A stretch of DNA of 62,536 nucleotides from Lachnospiraceae bacterium (GTDB lineage: Bacteria; Bacillota; Clostridia; Lachnospirales; Lachnospiraceae). Position 1 is the first letter of the stretch. The number at the start of each line of letters is the position of its first letter. The position numbers were made by a program, and so were the translations under genes. The notes under the pieces are model-generated. The model saw only the letters and a program-made list of their open reading frames with translations. It was not told the DNA's origin and searched no databases. The stretch is taken from the NCBI GenBank assembly GCA_017405805.1, contig JAFQZU010000031.1, positions 1 through 62,536 on the forward strand. Direction: 5' to 3'. This document shows positions 7,995 through 16,800 of the stretch, piece after piece.

Positions 7995-9002
7995 TTAATG
8001 AAAACGGCTGCCGTCGGTGTAATTCAAAAGGCGGAGCCTGGAGGATTCGACCACTTCCTCCGCCAGCGTCCGGGGTTCCAGTACCTTTACGGAGGACCCG
8101 TAGGCGAGGACCCAGGAGCGGAAGGAATTCAGGCCGATCACATCGTCTTCGTAGAGGAAGCGCCCGTCTTCTTCGCGCAGGCTTCCGAAGCGGCGGTCCG
8201 CCGTATCGTTGCGGATCTTGGTGAGGATATTGGCGGTGTTCGGGCAGATCTCCAGTTTTACGTGGACCGGCACGGCGTCCTTGTCAAACGCCGCGCCCCA
8301 GCAGTAGTGCAGATGCTCCAGCCGCGCACGGCTGACTGCCTGCTCTTTATTCGTCATGCGAACCCGTTTTGCGCGGTCCAGATGCACATCGAAGAGGATC
8401 CTGTCGAGCCGGTACGCATAGATCACGTCGTCAATATATGTAATGCAGTAGTAGAGATCGTCGGTGGTGTTGTGAAACAGCATCAGCGGCGCGACCTCGA
8501 CCCGCTCCGCCCCCGGCAGGAGAGGAGACCGGTAGAGAAAGTGGACATAGCAGCCGATCCGGACCGCCTCCTCGATGGACCGGGCGCGCCGGCGGACCTC
8601 ATCCGGAATGCTCTGCGGCGTATCCTTGATCCGGAGGCTGCCTGAAGGCTTCTGTGCATAGAGGGGCTGTTCGTTCTCCCGTAGGAAGAGCAGGGAATGC
8701 GACCCGGTCAGGTCTTCGCCGAGCATAAGGATCTCTTCGTCGAAGCGCGGATCGTCCCGCCGCAGGGCTTCGGCAGTGCGCGCCGGCGCAAGCCGGATCC
8801 CGGACCTGTGCAGCAGCGCGAGATCCTCGCGGGTCTGCTCGAGGGATGTCTCGGTGATCTCGCTGATCTCACGGATGGTAAGGGCGCGCTCCGCATTGCC
8901 CAGAAGGGAAACCAGCTCGGTGATCCGTTCGAACATCCCGATATAAAGGCGGTCAGGCGCATTTCCGGCGCCGGTGCTTTTTTCTTTGTGCGCAGTGTCC
9001 AT
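7995..9002 (-). CDS. WYL-domain transcriptional regulator (downstream member of tandem pair)
   Basis: 335 residues. Residues ~25-75 form a winged helix-turn-helix (LTIREISEITETSLEQTREDLALLHRSG). Residues ~165-235 form a WYL domain (VHFLYRS...EVAPLMLFH...LYYCITY...YRLDRI). The end is the WCX domain (FRSWVLAYGSSVKVLEP). WYL domains bind nucleic acid or small ligands and control DNA-binding activity. GGAGG lies just before the ATG at 9002, and only 2 bases separate it from the upstream WYL gene, so the two are surely co-expressed. PafB/PafC of Actinobacteria have the same architecture and work as a pair. A shared function is my inference. Confidence 0.85.
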   Translation of the reverse strand: MDTAHKEKSTGAGNAPDRLYIGMFERITELVSLLGNAERALTIREISEITETSLEQTREDLALLHRSGIRLAPARTAEALRRDDPRFDEEILMLGEDLTGSHSLLFLRENEQPLYAQKPSGSLRIKDTPQSIPDEVRRRARSIEEAVRIGCYVHFLYRSPLLPGAERVEVAPLMLFHNTTDDLYYCITYIDDVIYAYRLDRILFDVHLDRAKRVRMTNKEQAVSRARLEHLHYCWGAAFDKDAVPVHVKLEICPNTANILTKIRNDTADRRFGSLREEDGRFLYEDDVIGLNSFRSWVLAYGSSVKVLEPRTLAEEVVESSRLRLLNYTDGSRFH

Positions 9003-9004
9003 AG

Positions 9005-10288
9005 TTATTCCTCCTCCGGCGTCGGAAGAGGCGCCGCGCCGTACAGTGCAAGGATCAGGCGGCTCGACCGCATCATTCTCTCCCGGAGCGAAAGCGGCGC
9101 GTCGACGATCGCGCTTTTGCCGAATCTTCGCAGATATCTGGCAAAATCCTCCTCTCCCCGGATCGTATCCGTATAGATGATCTCATCGCCGGCGATCTCC
9201 GTCTTCGATTGCTTCCGATTCGCACACAGTCTCTCAACCTTCTCACGGATAAAGCCATAATTCTGGAAACGGACCCGCACCTTTACGGGGGCGTCCGTCG
9301 AGATCTGGAACATCTCCCGGAAGATGCGGTTGAATTCCGGGGTATTGCAGCAGGTGTTGACGCCCTGTCCCGCGCGGACGTCCCGGATCCGGTCCGTGGG
9401 GATGACTGCATACCGCTTGTTTTCATCCCGTCCGATCAGGTAGATCCTCGCGGTCTCCACGACATAAACGATGATCCCGGTCTGCAGGCGGCAGAGGATC
9501 TCCTTTCCGGAATTGGTCCGGTAAAGGATTTCCAGCACCTGCGTGTCGTAGGGAAGCCGTTCGATCTGCCGGAGCATCCCCAGCTGTGCCCCGGTGAGCG
9601 TGTTCCTCCTGCCGGCGCTCCGCAGGGACAGAAGAGACGGCTGTGCATCGTCGGACGCATCCTGCGGGGCCGGAGCGTCCGGATCCGGACAGGCGTGGGC
9701 CAGTTTGCGGTCGATGGAACGGGCGGTCTCGAAGCGGATCCTGGAATTCTTTAAAAGGTCGCTCTCCCTGTAATGCCGCATTTCCCGCCGGTCCGTCTCG
9801 CGGATACACGAGGATTCGTAGAAGATCTGCCGGCCCTCGCTCCTGCGCGTGACGAGGCCGTCGTCCGTGAGGTCGGCGACATCCCGCCGCAGGGAGGATT
9901 CCGTGCAGGTGATCCCGGCGTTTTCCAGATAGGACAGGATTCCGGCGACGGTGAGGGGGTGCCTTTGGAGCGCAAAAAGGATCATCCACCGCCGCACCCC
10001 TCTCCGGTCGATCCGGCTGTAGGGGGCGCGGGATGCCTGTTCCCGCATTTCTGCTTCGGGCGCGAGCGTGTACGTGCCGCGCGCGGGAGAGAGGATGATC
10101 CTTTCCGAGACATTGATCTCCCGTATGTCGTCCGAGAGGGAGGACCTGCTCAGGCCCAGCGCGGCGCAGATCTGACCGCTCCTGACAGGGCCGTGTTCCC
10201 CGATATATTCTATGATCTGACGGCGCCTTGCCGCCTGCCCCTCTTTGCTCTGTTTTCCGTTTCCCATATCCCGCAGTCGTTCCTGCAC
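9005..10288 (-). CDS. WYL-domain transcriptional regulator with two HTH units (upstream member of tandem pair)
   Basis: 427 residues. Two winged-HTH segments are visible: residues ~20-75 (RRRQIIEYIGEHGPVRSGQICAALGLSRSS) and ~95-150 (ILFALQRHPLTVAGILSYLEN...SLRRDVADLTDDGLV). A charged linker follows, then a WYL-like domain (~265-330, with IYLIGRDENKRYAVIPTDRI) and a C-terminal WCX domain (~345-415). The GTG at 10288 is taken as start; an ATG seven codons later is possible, and neither has a strong ribosome site. It heads the operon WYL-WYL-dinB and overlaps a palindrome that may be its operator. Confidence 0.8.
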   Translation of the reverse strand: MQERLRDMGNGKQSKEGQAARRRQIIEYIGEHGPVRSGQICAALGLSRSSLSDDIREINVSERIILSPARGTYTLAPEAEMREQASRAPYSRIDRRGVRRWMILFALQRHPLTVAGILSYLENAGITCTESSLRRDVADLTDDGLVTRRSEGRQIFYESSCIRETDRREMRHYRESDLLKNSRIRFETARSIDRKLAHACPDPDAPAPQDASDDAQPSLLSLRSAGRRNTLTGAQLGMLRQIERLPYDTQVLEILYRTNSGKEILCRLQTGIIVYVVETARIYLIGRDENKRYAVIPTDRIRDVRAGQGVNTCCNTPEFNRIFREMFQISTDAPVKVRVRFQNYGFIREKVERLCANRKQSKTEIAGDEIIYTDTIRGEEDFARYLRRFGKSAIVDAPLSLRERMMRSSRLILALYGAAPLPTPEEE

Positions 10289-10310
10289 ATAAATGCACGA
10301 AATAAATGTG
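10286..10310. promoter_or_regulatory. Candidate operator of the WYL-WYL-dinB operon
   Basis: A 25-base imperfect palindrome, CACATAAAT-7nt-ATAAATGTG, lies between the predicted -10 box and the first codon of the upstream WYL gene. Its arms match at 7 of 9 positions. The location suits autoregulation, but binding is inferred only. Confidence 0.35.
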
Positions 10311-10322
10311 AATGATGCGTTT

Positions 10323-10351
10323 ATTATAACATACAGGAGGTGTTTTCAAAA
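10323..10351 (-). promoter_or_regulatory. Promoter of the WYL-WYL-dinB operon
   Basis: On the minus strand a perfect -10 TATAAT (10323-10328) lies 17 bases from a weak -35 TTTTGA (10346-10351). No DinR/LexA-type GAAC-4nt-GTTC box is visible around it. Confidence 0.5.
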
Positions 10352-10376
10352 CCATTCGGACAAGAGCGGCGGACCA

Positions 10377-10649
10377 ATGACCAAACACAGCATACAGGAC
10401 TCGGCTTATCAACTGCATCATTGGAACCTTTCCCGCATTCACGAGGGGATCACCGCTGTCGGAAGCCTGTGCGGACGGCAGGGGTACCCCGAGGGGATCC
10501 GGATTCGCACCTCCGTGATCCAAAAATGGCAGATCGGTACTGACGAGATCATTCTGTACACCATAAACAGTGTCTACCGATGCCCGATCAGGGAATATGC
10601 GGATACCGGCGGCACCATATCTCTGCTCGAAGAGATTCAGCACTTGTAG
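10377..10649 (+). CDS. Small protein of unknown function
   Basis: 90 residues if it starts at ATG 10377. In-frame starts extend back to 10293, but those would overlap the divergent promoter. The sequence looks protein-like, with conserved-looking aromatic residues (QKWQIGTDEIILYTINSVYRCPI) and a C-terminal helix ISLLEEIQHL. There is no signal peptide or membrane segment. The ribosome site is weak (GGCGGA), while a better AGGAGG at 10335 lacks an in-frame start at the right distance. It is divergent from the WYL operon and precedes the kinase gene. I do not recognise the family. Confidence 0.5.
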   Translation: MTKHSIQDSAYQLHHWNLSRIHEGITAVGSLCGRQGYPEGIRIRTSVIQKWQIGTDEIILYTINSVYRCPIREYADTGGTISLLEEIQHL

Positions 10650-10656
10650 GATAAAA

Positions 10657-10665
10657 TGGTATAAT
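10657..10665 (+). promoter_or_regulatory. Extended -10 promoter of the kinase gene
   Basis: TGGTATAAT is a complete extended -10 element, 56 bases ahead of the kinase start. No clear -35 is needed for this class. Confidence 0.55.
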
Positions 10666-10720
10666 GGATACGGTGCGCAAAAACAGGTGAAACACCGTGA
10701 AAGAGCAGGGAGCGTAAAAA

Positions 10721-13255
10721 GTGCCGCACAGGGATTTGAGAGCACCTTCTCTCCGTGAGGAGGCAAAACAATTTTATACCGATAAAGAGAATGTGAAGGC
10801 CAAATGGCTGGACCAGTACGGCAGCGTAACCCGGGAAGGCGATTATCAGCACAACCGGGCCTGCCTGTCGGAAGTGTTCAACATGCTGGATGTCGTGATG
10901 GACAGGCGGATCGAGGAGTTCCGGCACACCCACGCCATACTGGAAATCGATATGGACGGGAATGTGCCCGTCTATACCTTCGCGTCAGAGGAGGGCGGAA
11001 CGGTCACTTTTAAAAAGGCCGGTTCTTTTGCCGCGAGAGTGCGGGCGCTCAGAGCCATCGGGTACCCGATCAGCGACGAGCTCTTTTACGACACGCGTTT
11101 TCTCCGCAACGAGACCACGCACGGCAACCGGACGATCGTCCTGCAGCACATCGAGCTGGATTACGAGATGACCAGGAAAGCCATGCTGTCCATGGCGGAC
11201 GCCCTGATCTGCCTTGGCATGCTGGATCCCTCCCTCCGGGAACCGACCTTCGAGGTGATGCGGATCAGGGAGGGGGATACTCTTTTTGGCGGCGCGTACA
11301 CCGTGGGCCGATTTCTGGGAGAGGGCGGCGTCAGCCGGGTCTACGAAGCAGTCCTGAACCGCACGGGAACCAGGATGGCCGTCAAGGAGCTCAAGCCGGA
11401 AGCAGCTTCGGAAGAGGTGATGCGGCACGAGGAGCGGATCATTGCGGGCCTTTGCCACAGGCTGATCCCGCAGTTTTATGATTCCTTTGCAGAGAACGGG
11501 ACGCGGTATCTGTCCATGGCCCTGGCGATCGGCATGCCGCTGGACCGGTGGCTGGAGAAAGAACCGCACACCCGTGAGGAACTGGACAAGGTCGTGCGCG
11601 GGATATGCGAAGTGCTGGAGTATCTTCACAGCACGGAGAGAGGGATCGTCTTTGCGGATCTGTCGCCGGACAATATCCTTGTCGATGAAGAGGGGAATCC
11701 CCATGTGATCGACTACGGCGCATGCGCTTTTTCCGGGGAGAAGCAGGCTGTCCCGTCGGCGACGCCGGGATACTCCGCGCCGGAAGTCTTTCTGGAAGAG
11801 CCTCTGGACGCGCGGGCGGACATCTATTCACTGGGGAAACTTCTGCAGTGTATTTACAGGGGACCCGAAGCAAAGGGGATCCAGGACGTGATCGCCCGGT
11901 GCACGGCGCATTCTCCCCGTGGACGCTACCAGTCTGTGAAGCAGGTGCGGGAAGCACTGTTTCCGGGCGCGCTGATCCCCGACGCGCTGCAGGGAACCAT
12001 GCGCAGCAGAAGGGGCAGGCTTGGCGCGGCGGGAAAAGCTATGACAGCCCTGCTCTTCATCGCGGCGGTCCTGATCAGCGTGAACACTTATTATTCCGGG
12101 AAAGGACAGGGGGAGACGCAGGAGCACGAAATGCGCGCGGAGAAGGTCTCTTTTGCCGAATCCGGCCTGGAGGACCACCGGATGGACTGGGGGGACGAAA
12201 ACCTGGAAGCGGGGATGCGGACGGCGACCGGGATACAGGACGGGGAGATCATGCTCAGCGATGTCTATGAGATGACGGAGCTGTCCCTTGCCAACTGCGG
12301 GATCCGCAGCATTGACGCGCTGGGGGAACTGACGAACCTGGAGTTCCTGGACCTGAACTTCAACGCGGTCGAGGATGTGTCGCCCCTCGCCGGAATGACC
12401 TGTCTGCGGCAGCTTTCCCTTCAGAACAACAGGATCGCGGACATCCGGGCGCTGGGGTCGCTCACCGCGCTGCACAGCCTGGATGTGGGCGGAAACAGAA
12501 TAACGGACCTTTCCGTGCTGGAGGAGCTCCCGCAGCTCCTTGAACTGGCTGTGAATGACAATCCGGCGCGGGATATCGGACCGGTTCTGACTTGCAGTTC
12601 CCTTGTGAGCCTGAATGTCTGCGGACTGGGCCTGCAGGACTGTGCGTGGGTATCATCCTTTCCTGCGCTGGAAAAGCTCTATCTGAGCGACAACGCGGTA
12701 TCAGACCTCGCGCCGCTCTCTGAATGCAGAGAGCTTACGTCGCTTTACCTGCAGGGGAACGGGATCACGGATCTTACACCGCTTGCCGGGCTTTCCGGAC
12801 TGGAGTATCTGGATATCCAGGACAATGCCCTGCGTTCCCCGCAAGGCCCGCAGGACGGGGATATCGCGGAGCCGCTTTCCCCCCTGGAAGGGATGAAGGG
12901 ACTGGTCTGGCTGGACGCGCGGCGGTGCGGCCTTACAGACCTGTCGCCGCTGGAAAGCATGACGTCGCTGACTTATCTGGACGCCAGTCTGAACGCGATC
13001 ACCGATCTGTCCCCGCTAAAAGATCTGCGCAGACTTTCCTACCTGGATCTGAGCGGCAACGGGATCACGAAGATTGACAGCCTTGCCCGCCTGACCTCGC
13101 TCAGTTATCTCGATCTGCGGAATAATCAGATCGAAGAAGTGAAGGCGCTCGAAGGTCTGACAGGCTTGAAGTATCTGTATATGGGCGGAAATCCGGCAGA
13201 GGATCAGGATCTGCCCGAAAGGATCAGACTCCTGGACCATGATCTGCAGCATTAA
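10721..13255 (+). CDS. Membrane Ser/Thr protein kinase with extracellular leucine-rich repeats
   Basis: 844 residues in four parts. Residues 1 to ~165 are a helical domain carrying R129-N-E-T-T-H134, which fits the RNxxxH motif of HEPN-fold proteins. Residues ~190-425 are a kinase: glycine loop GEGG at 200-203, K222, catalytic D313 in FADLSPDN (no HR before D, so a non-RD type), D331 in DYG, then APE. One membrane helix spans ~441-458. Residues ~510-844 are internalin-like LRRs of ~22 residues (LTNLEFLDLNFNAVEDVSPLAG type). The topology puts kinase and helical domain inside and LRRs outside, so it is a probable receptor kinase. The GTG start has AGGGAG upstream. LRRs replace the PASTA repeats of the common Firmicute kinase. 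Confidence 0.88.
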   Translation: MPHRDLRAPSLREEAKQFYTDKENVKAKWLDQYGSVTREGDYQHNRACLSEVFNMLDVVMDRRIEEFRHTHAILEIDMDGNVPVYTFASEEGGTVTFKKAGSFAARVRALRAIGYPISDELFYDTRFLRNETTHGNRTIVLQHIELDYEMTRKAMLSMADALICLGMLDPSLREPTFEVMRIREGDTLFGGAYTVGRFLGEGGVSRVYEAVLNRTGTRMAVKELKPEAASEEVMRHEERIIAGLCHRLIPQFYDSFAENGTRYLSMALAIGMPLDRWLEKEPHTREELDKVVRGICEVLEYLHSTERGIVFADLSPDNILVDEEGNPHVIDYGACAFSGEKQAVPSATPGYSAPEVFLEEPLDARADIYSLGKLLQCIYRGPEAKGIQDVIARCTAHSPRGRYQSVKQVREALFPGALIPDALQGTMRSRRGRLGAAGKAMTALLFIAAVLISVNTYYSGKGQGETQEHEMRAEKVSFAESGLEDHRMDWGDENLEAGMRTATGIQDGEIMLSDVYEMTELSLANCGIRSIDALGELTNLEFLDLNFNAVEDVSPLAGMTCLRQLSLQNNRIADIRALGSLTALHSLDVGGNRITDLSVLEELPQLLELAVNDNPARDIGPVLTCSSLVSLNVCGLGLQDCAWVSSFPALEKLYLSDNAVSDLAPLSECRELTSLYLQGNGITDLTPLAGLSGLEYLDIQDNALRSPQGPQDGDIAEPLSPLEGMKGLVWLDARRCGLTDLSPLESMTSLTYLDASLNAITDLSPLKDLRRLSYLDLSGNGITKIDSLARLTSLSYLDLRNNQIEEVKALEGLTGLKYLYMGGNPAEDQDLPERIRLLDHDLQH

Positions 13256-13274
13256 TTGCACAGAGGTGAAGAAG

Positions 13275-13784
13275 ATGGCCGTGAACCAAGAAAATACGCA
13301 GTACAGCTACGAAGTCATGGCGCCGCACGAATCCTTTCGGGGGATCGCGGTGCCGCTTGTCGTGCGAACGGACAATCCCGACCCGGATACCTTCCGGCTG
13401 CTTCTCAAAGACAGTGAGGGAAATGCAGCCGAGGCGTGCATGGACGACGTCTATGATCCCGGTTTTCCGGACATAGAGGTGCGCAGCAGCGCCGGTGCTG
13501 CGCAGGGCGGATATGTGTTTTTCTTCACGGCCCGACATTCCGAAGAATACTCTGTTTATATACAGGAAAAGTCCGCGCCGGAAGAAGGAACGCCGACTGG
13601 CAGGAAGCATTTTTGCGGCGTGATCGCCGGGTGCACGGAAATCATGGAAGAAGACAGCGCCTATCGAAGATGGATCCACTCGGTCATGGAGCTGAACGAG
13701 GAAAAGGAAGAAAAAAAGGCAGCAGTAAGACCGAGGGCTGTATTGCATCATCGTACGATATCTCGTAAAATCATACCTGTATGA
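13275..13784 (+). CDS. Protein of unknown function between kinase and subtilase
   Basis: 169 residues, starting at ATG 13275 behind AGAGGTGAAGAAG, 19 bases after the kinase stop, so probably co-transcribed with it. The first ~110 residues look like a beta-rich domain (GIAVPLVVRTDNPDPDTFRLLL, then GGYVFFFTARHSEEYSVYIQE). A charged helix rich in Glu/Lys and a basic tail follow. There is no signal peptide or membrane span, so it should be cytoplasmic. It could be a kinase substrate or partner, but only position suggests this. The last codons overlap a promoter-like region for the subtilase gene. Confidence 0.6.
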   Translation: MAVNQENTQYSYEVMAPHESFRGIAVPLVVRTDNPDPDTFRLLLKDSEGNAAEACMDDVYDPGFPDIEVRSSAGAAQGGYVFFFTARHSEEYSVYIQEKSAPEEGTPTGRKHFCGVIAGCTEIMEEDSAYRRWIHSVMELNEEKEEKKAAVRPRAVLHHRTISRKIIPV

Positions 13785-13787
13785 TTT
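13743..13787 (+). promoter_or_regulatory. Promoter with two palindromes ahead of the subtilase gene
   Basis: TTGCAT (13743-13748) and TAAAAT (13766-13771) are exactly 17 bases apart. The spacer contains the perfect palindrome ATCGTACGAT (13750-13759). The -10 overlaps an inverted repeat AAATCAT-6nt-ATGATTT (13768-13787). Both palindromes are where a repressor would act. The site lies inside the 3' end of the preceding gene. Confidence 0.45.
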
Positions 13788-13823
13788 CTGAATCAAACGC
13801 ATTTTCTGAAACCGGAGGATGAC

Positions 13824-16800
13824 ATGCATAGACGTCACATCGAAGCGCTGATCGCCATTCCGTTCGTTTTCCACCTCAGTACGGTCCAGGCCATGGGAGC
13901 GGAACTGCCTGTCCCGGAGCCGGCCGCCGTCACAGATGTTTTCGAATATGAAGAGACAGAGGCCGTCTCTGAGGAGTCAGAGGAGCTTCCTGAGGAGACA
14001 GAGGCCGTCGCTGAGGAGACAGAGGAGCTTCCTGAGGAGTCAGAGGACGTCTCTGAGGAGACAGAGGAGCTTCCGGAGGAGACAGAGGCCGTCGCTGAGG
14101 AGACAGAGGGCATCTCTGAGGAGCCAGGGGAGATCCCGGCGGAGACAGAGGAGCTTCCGGAGGAGGCAGAAGACATCTCTGAGGAGGAGACAGATGCTGC
14201 CCCGGACCAGGAACAGAGCGAAGCGGAAGCGGGGCTGCTCCTTACAGAAGAAGCGCCGGAAGCCGCAAAAAGCGCCGCGCAGAGCGATCAGGGCGGCGAC
14301 AGCATGGGGCTCACGGACGTCGTCAATAAGACGAACGTGCTGCAAAAGGCGGGGAAGCTCCACTCTGAGACCGTGGTGGCCGTGATCGATACGGGGATCA
14401 ATACCGGCCACAGCCTGTTTCAGGGAAGGCTCCTTTCTGACCCTGCGAAGGAGGGACAGAGCAGGTCCTTTATCCACAGCGATACAGGCGATTATGAGGA
14501 CCGGAACGGGCACGGTACGCATACGGCCGGCATCATCGCCCACAACACGCCGGACAGCGTAAAGATCCTCGCCTTGCAGGCGCTGCACGAGGATCAGCAC
14601 GGGACGGCGGAAGACATCACGAAGGCGATCGACTGCGCGGTGCAGTCCGGCGCAGGGATCATCAATATGAGCCTGAGCACGGCGAGGTCCGATTTTGGCA
14701 CGGACGATGCATTCCATGCTTATACGGAGGCGCTGAAGGCGGCGATCGACAGGGCGGTCAGGAAGGGCGTCCTGATCGTTGCGTCCGCCGGCAATGCCGA
14801 TGGGGACGAAAGGGACTGCGCAGATCTATGGCCGGCTGCCTGTGACAAGGCGGTCACTGTCAGTGCACTCGGAGTGAATGGCAATCTGTACGGCGGATCC
14901 AGATATGGTGCGGCCGTGGATTTCTGTGCTCCGGGACAGAGCGTAAACAGTGCCTGGATCGGCGGGAAGGACGCGTATAAGGAGCAGAGCGGCACATCCT
15001 CTGCCGCGGCCTACATCACGGCGGCGCTGGCCAATATCAAACTGTACAATCCCGGCAAAAGCGCGGAGCAGCTCGTGGAGCTTCTCAAAGAGAGCGCAAA
15101 AGACCTGGGCAAATCCGGAAAGGACGATCTTTACGGGTACGGTATGCCCATATTTTCGGACGGGGAAGTGCCGCGCCCGGCAAGGCCTCAGATCGAATCG
15201 GTAGAATACGCCTGTTATGCGGAGAGTGAAGCTTTGAAGCTGACCTGGGAGGCACAGCCCGGGGTGCAGTACGAAGTACTGCGCCGATCGGGGGATGGCG
15301 GGAAGGCCGAAAAGATCGGTACCTCCTCTCAGGGCTTCTTTAACGATGAGAGTTATTTGAACGGTCACACCTATTACTATTCCATAAAATGCGCGGACGA
15401 GGGGTTCTTCAAAGACAGTGCCGTGTCGGAGGAAAAGGAGTACTATGCGGAAGGACCGGACGAAATGTTCTGGGACATTTCCGAGGAGCCGATCGAAGCA
15501 GGAAAGACACGTCAGATTCCGGAATCCATCGTCGCATACGCTTCGCGGTTCAGCGGCGTGAGGTGGACGAGCGGGGACGAGACGATCGCGAAGGTCTCAC
15601 AGTCCGGCCTCATCACCGGCGTCGGCGGCGGGAGGACCTATATCGAGGTGCGCGATCCGGACGGCAGGATCCGGAACCGCTATGACGTTGTGATTGTTGA
15701 TAAAAACAAGGCCGGAAAGAATGTGTACTGGTATTTTGACGAAAATACCGGGACCCTGACTCTTACCGGGAGCGGCGATATGACGCAGGGAAGGGATATT
15801 GTGTGGCCCTGGTCCTACGAGGCGCAGAAGGGAAAGACGCTGCCGGTCAAAAAGATCGTGATCGGGGAGAACATTACGTCGATCGGGAACAGCGCTTTCG
15901 GCAACGGATTGAACAGATACAGTTTCCATGGTCTCAATACGCCGGTGGAGATCGTCGGCATGGAGGGCGTGAAGAAAATAGGCGAGAATGCCTTCTCCGG
16001 TCTCCATATAAAGGGGACGTTCAGATTGCCGGAAAACGTTTCGATCGGAGACTTTGCCTTTGACGGCACTTCCATGGAGGAGTTATATATCCCGGCATCC
16101 GTAAAAAACACAGGGTTGGGCGACAGGTATATTTTTTCGTCCGGCATAGGCAGATATACGGTGGAGGAGGGGAATCCTCTTTATTCGGCACAGGACGGCG
16201 TGCTCTTTGACACCGGCAAAACTACTCTGATCGCATGTCCGAAATCTTTGACCGGGCGATATGTGATCCCCGAAACGGTAAAGAAGATCGCCTATCGGGC
16301 TTTCTTTGAAAGCAATCTCACAGCGGTGGAGATACCGGAAGGCGTGACAGTTATTGATGATGAAGCGTTTTGTGATGCAAAATCTCTGCGGGAGATCATC
16401 TTCCCGGATTCTGTCAGAAAAATCGGTGTGTCTGCTTTTTATCATACCGCGCTTACATCCGTCAGGGTGCCGAAGCTGACGGAATCGTATGACGCATTTA
16501 ATGGCTGTACAGCGCTCAGAGATTTGTACTACGACGGTTTCCGAAGCGAGTATCTTAAAGCAACCGGCGAGGAGTATCTCCTCAGAAAAGTCCGCTTCCA
16601 CACGGACACCGGGGGGCGCATGCAGAACGGCTTCTTATGGACCGCAAAGGAATCGGAGGACGGAAAGGACCTGGTGCTGACCATTTCCGGAAACGGAAGG
16701 ATGCCCGATTATTCGGATCCGAAAAAAACGCCCTGGTACAAGGGAATTGCGGAGATCACGAAGGTCGTGCTATCGGACGGCATTACCTATGTGGGAAACA

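Noticed and set aside
10286-10370. Search for a LexA/DinR box controlling dinB
   Set aside because: No GAAC-4nt-GTTC-type palindrome is present near the operon start.
9423-10766. A 447-residue frame overlapping the WYL gene on the same strand
   Set aside because: It is an off-frame shadow of the WYL gene. The WYL frame shows HTH and WYL motifs.
13950-14180. Regular repeats resembling a CRISPR-type array
   Set aside because: The 21-bp units are contiguous, in frame and encode acidic heptads. There are no unique spacers and no cas genes.
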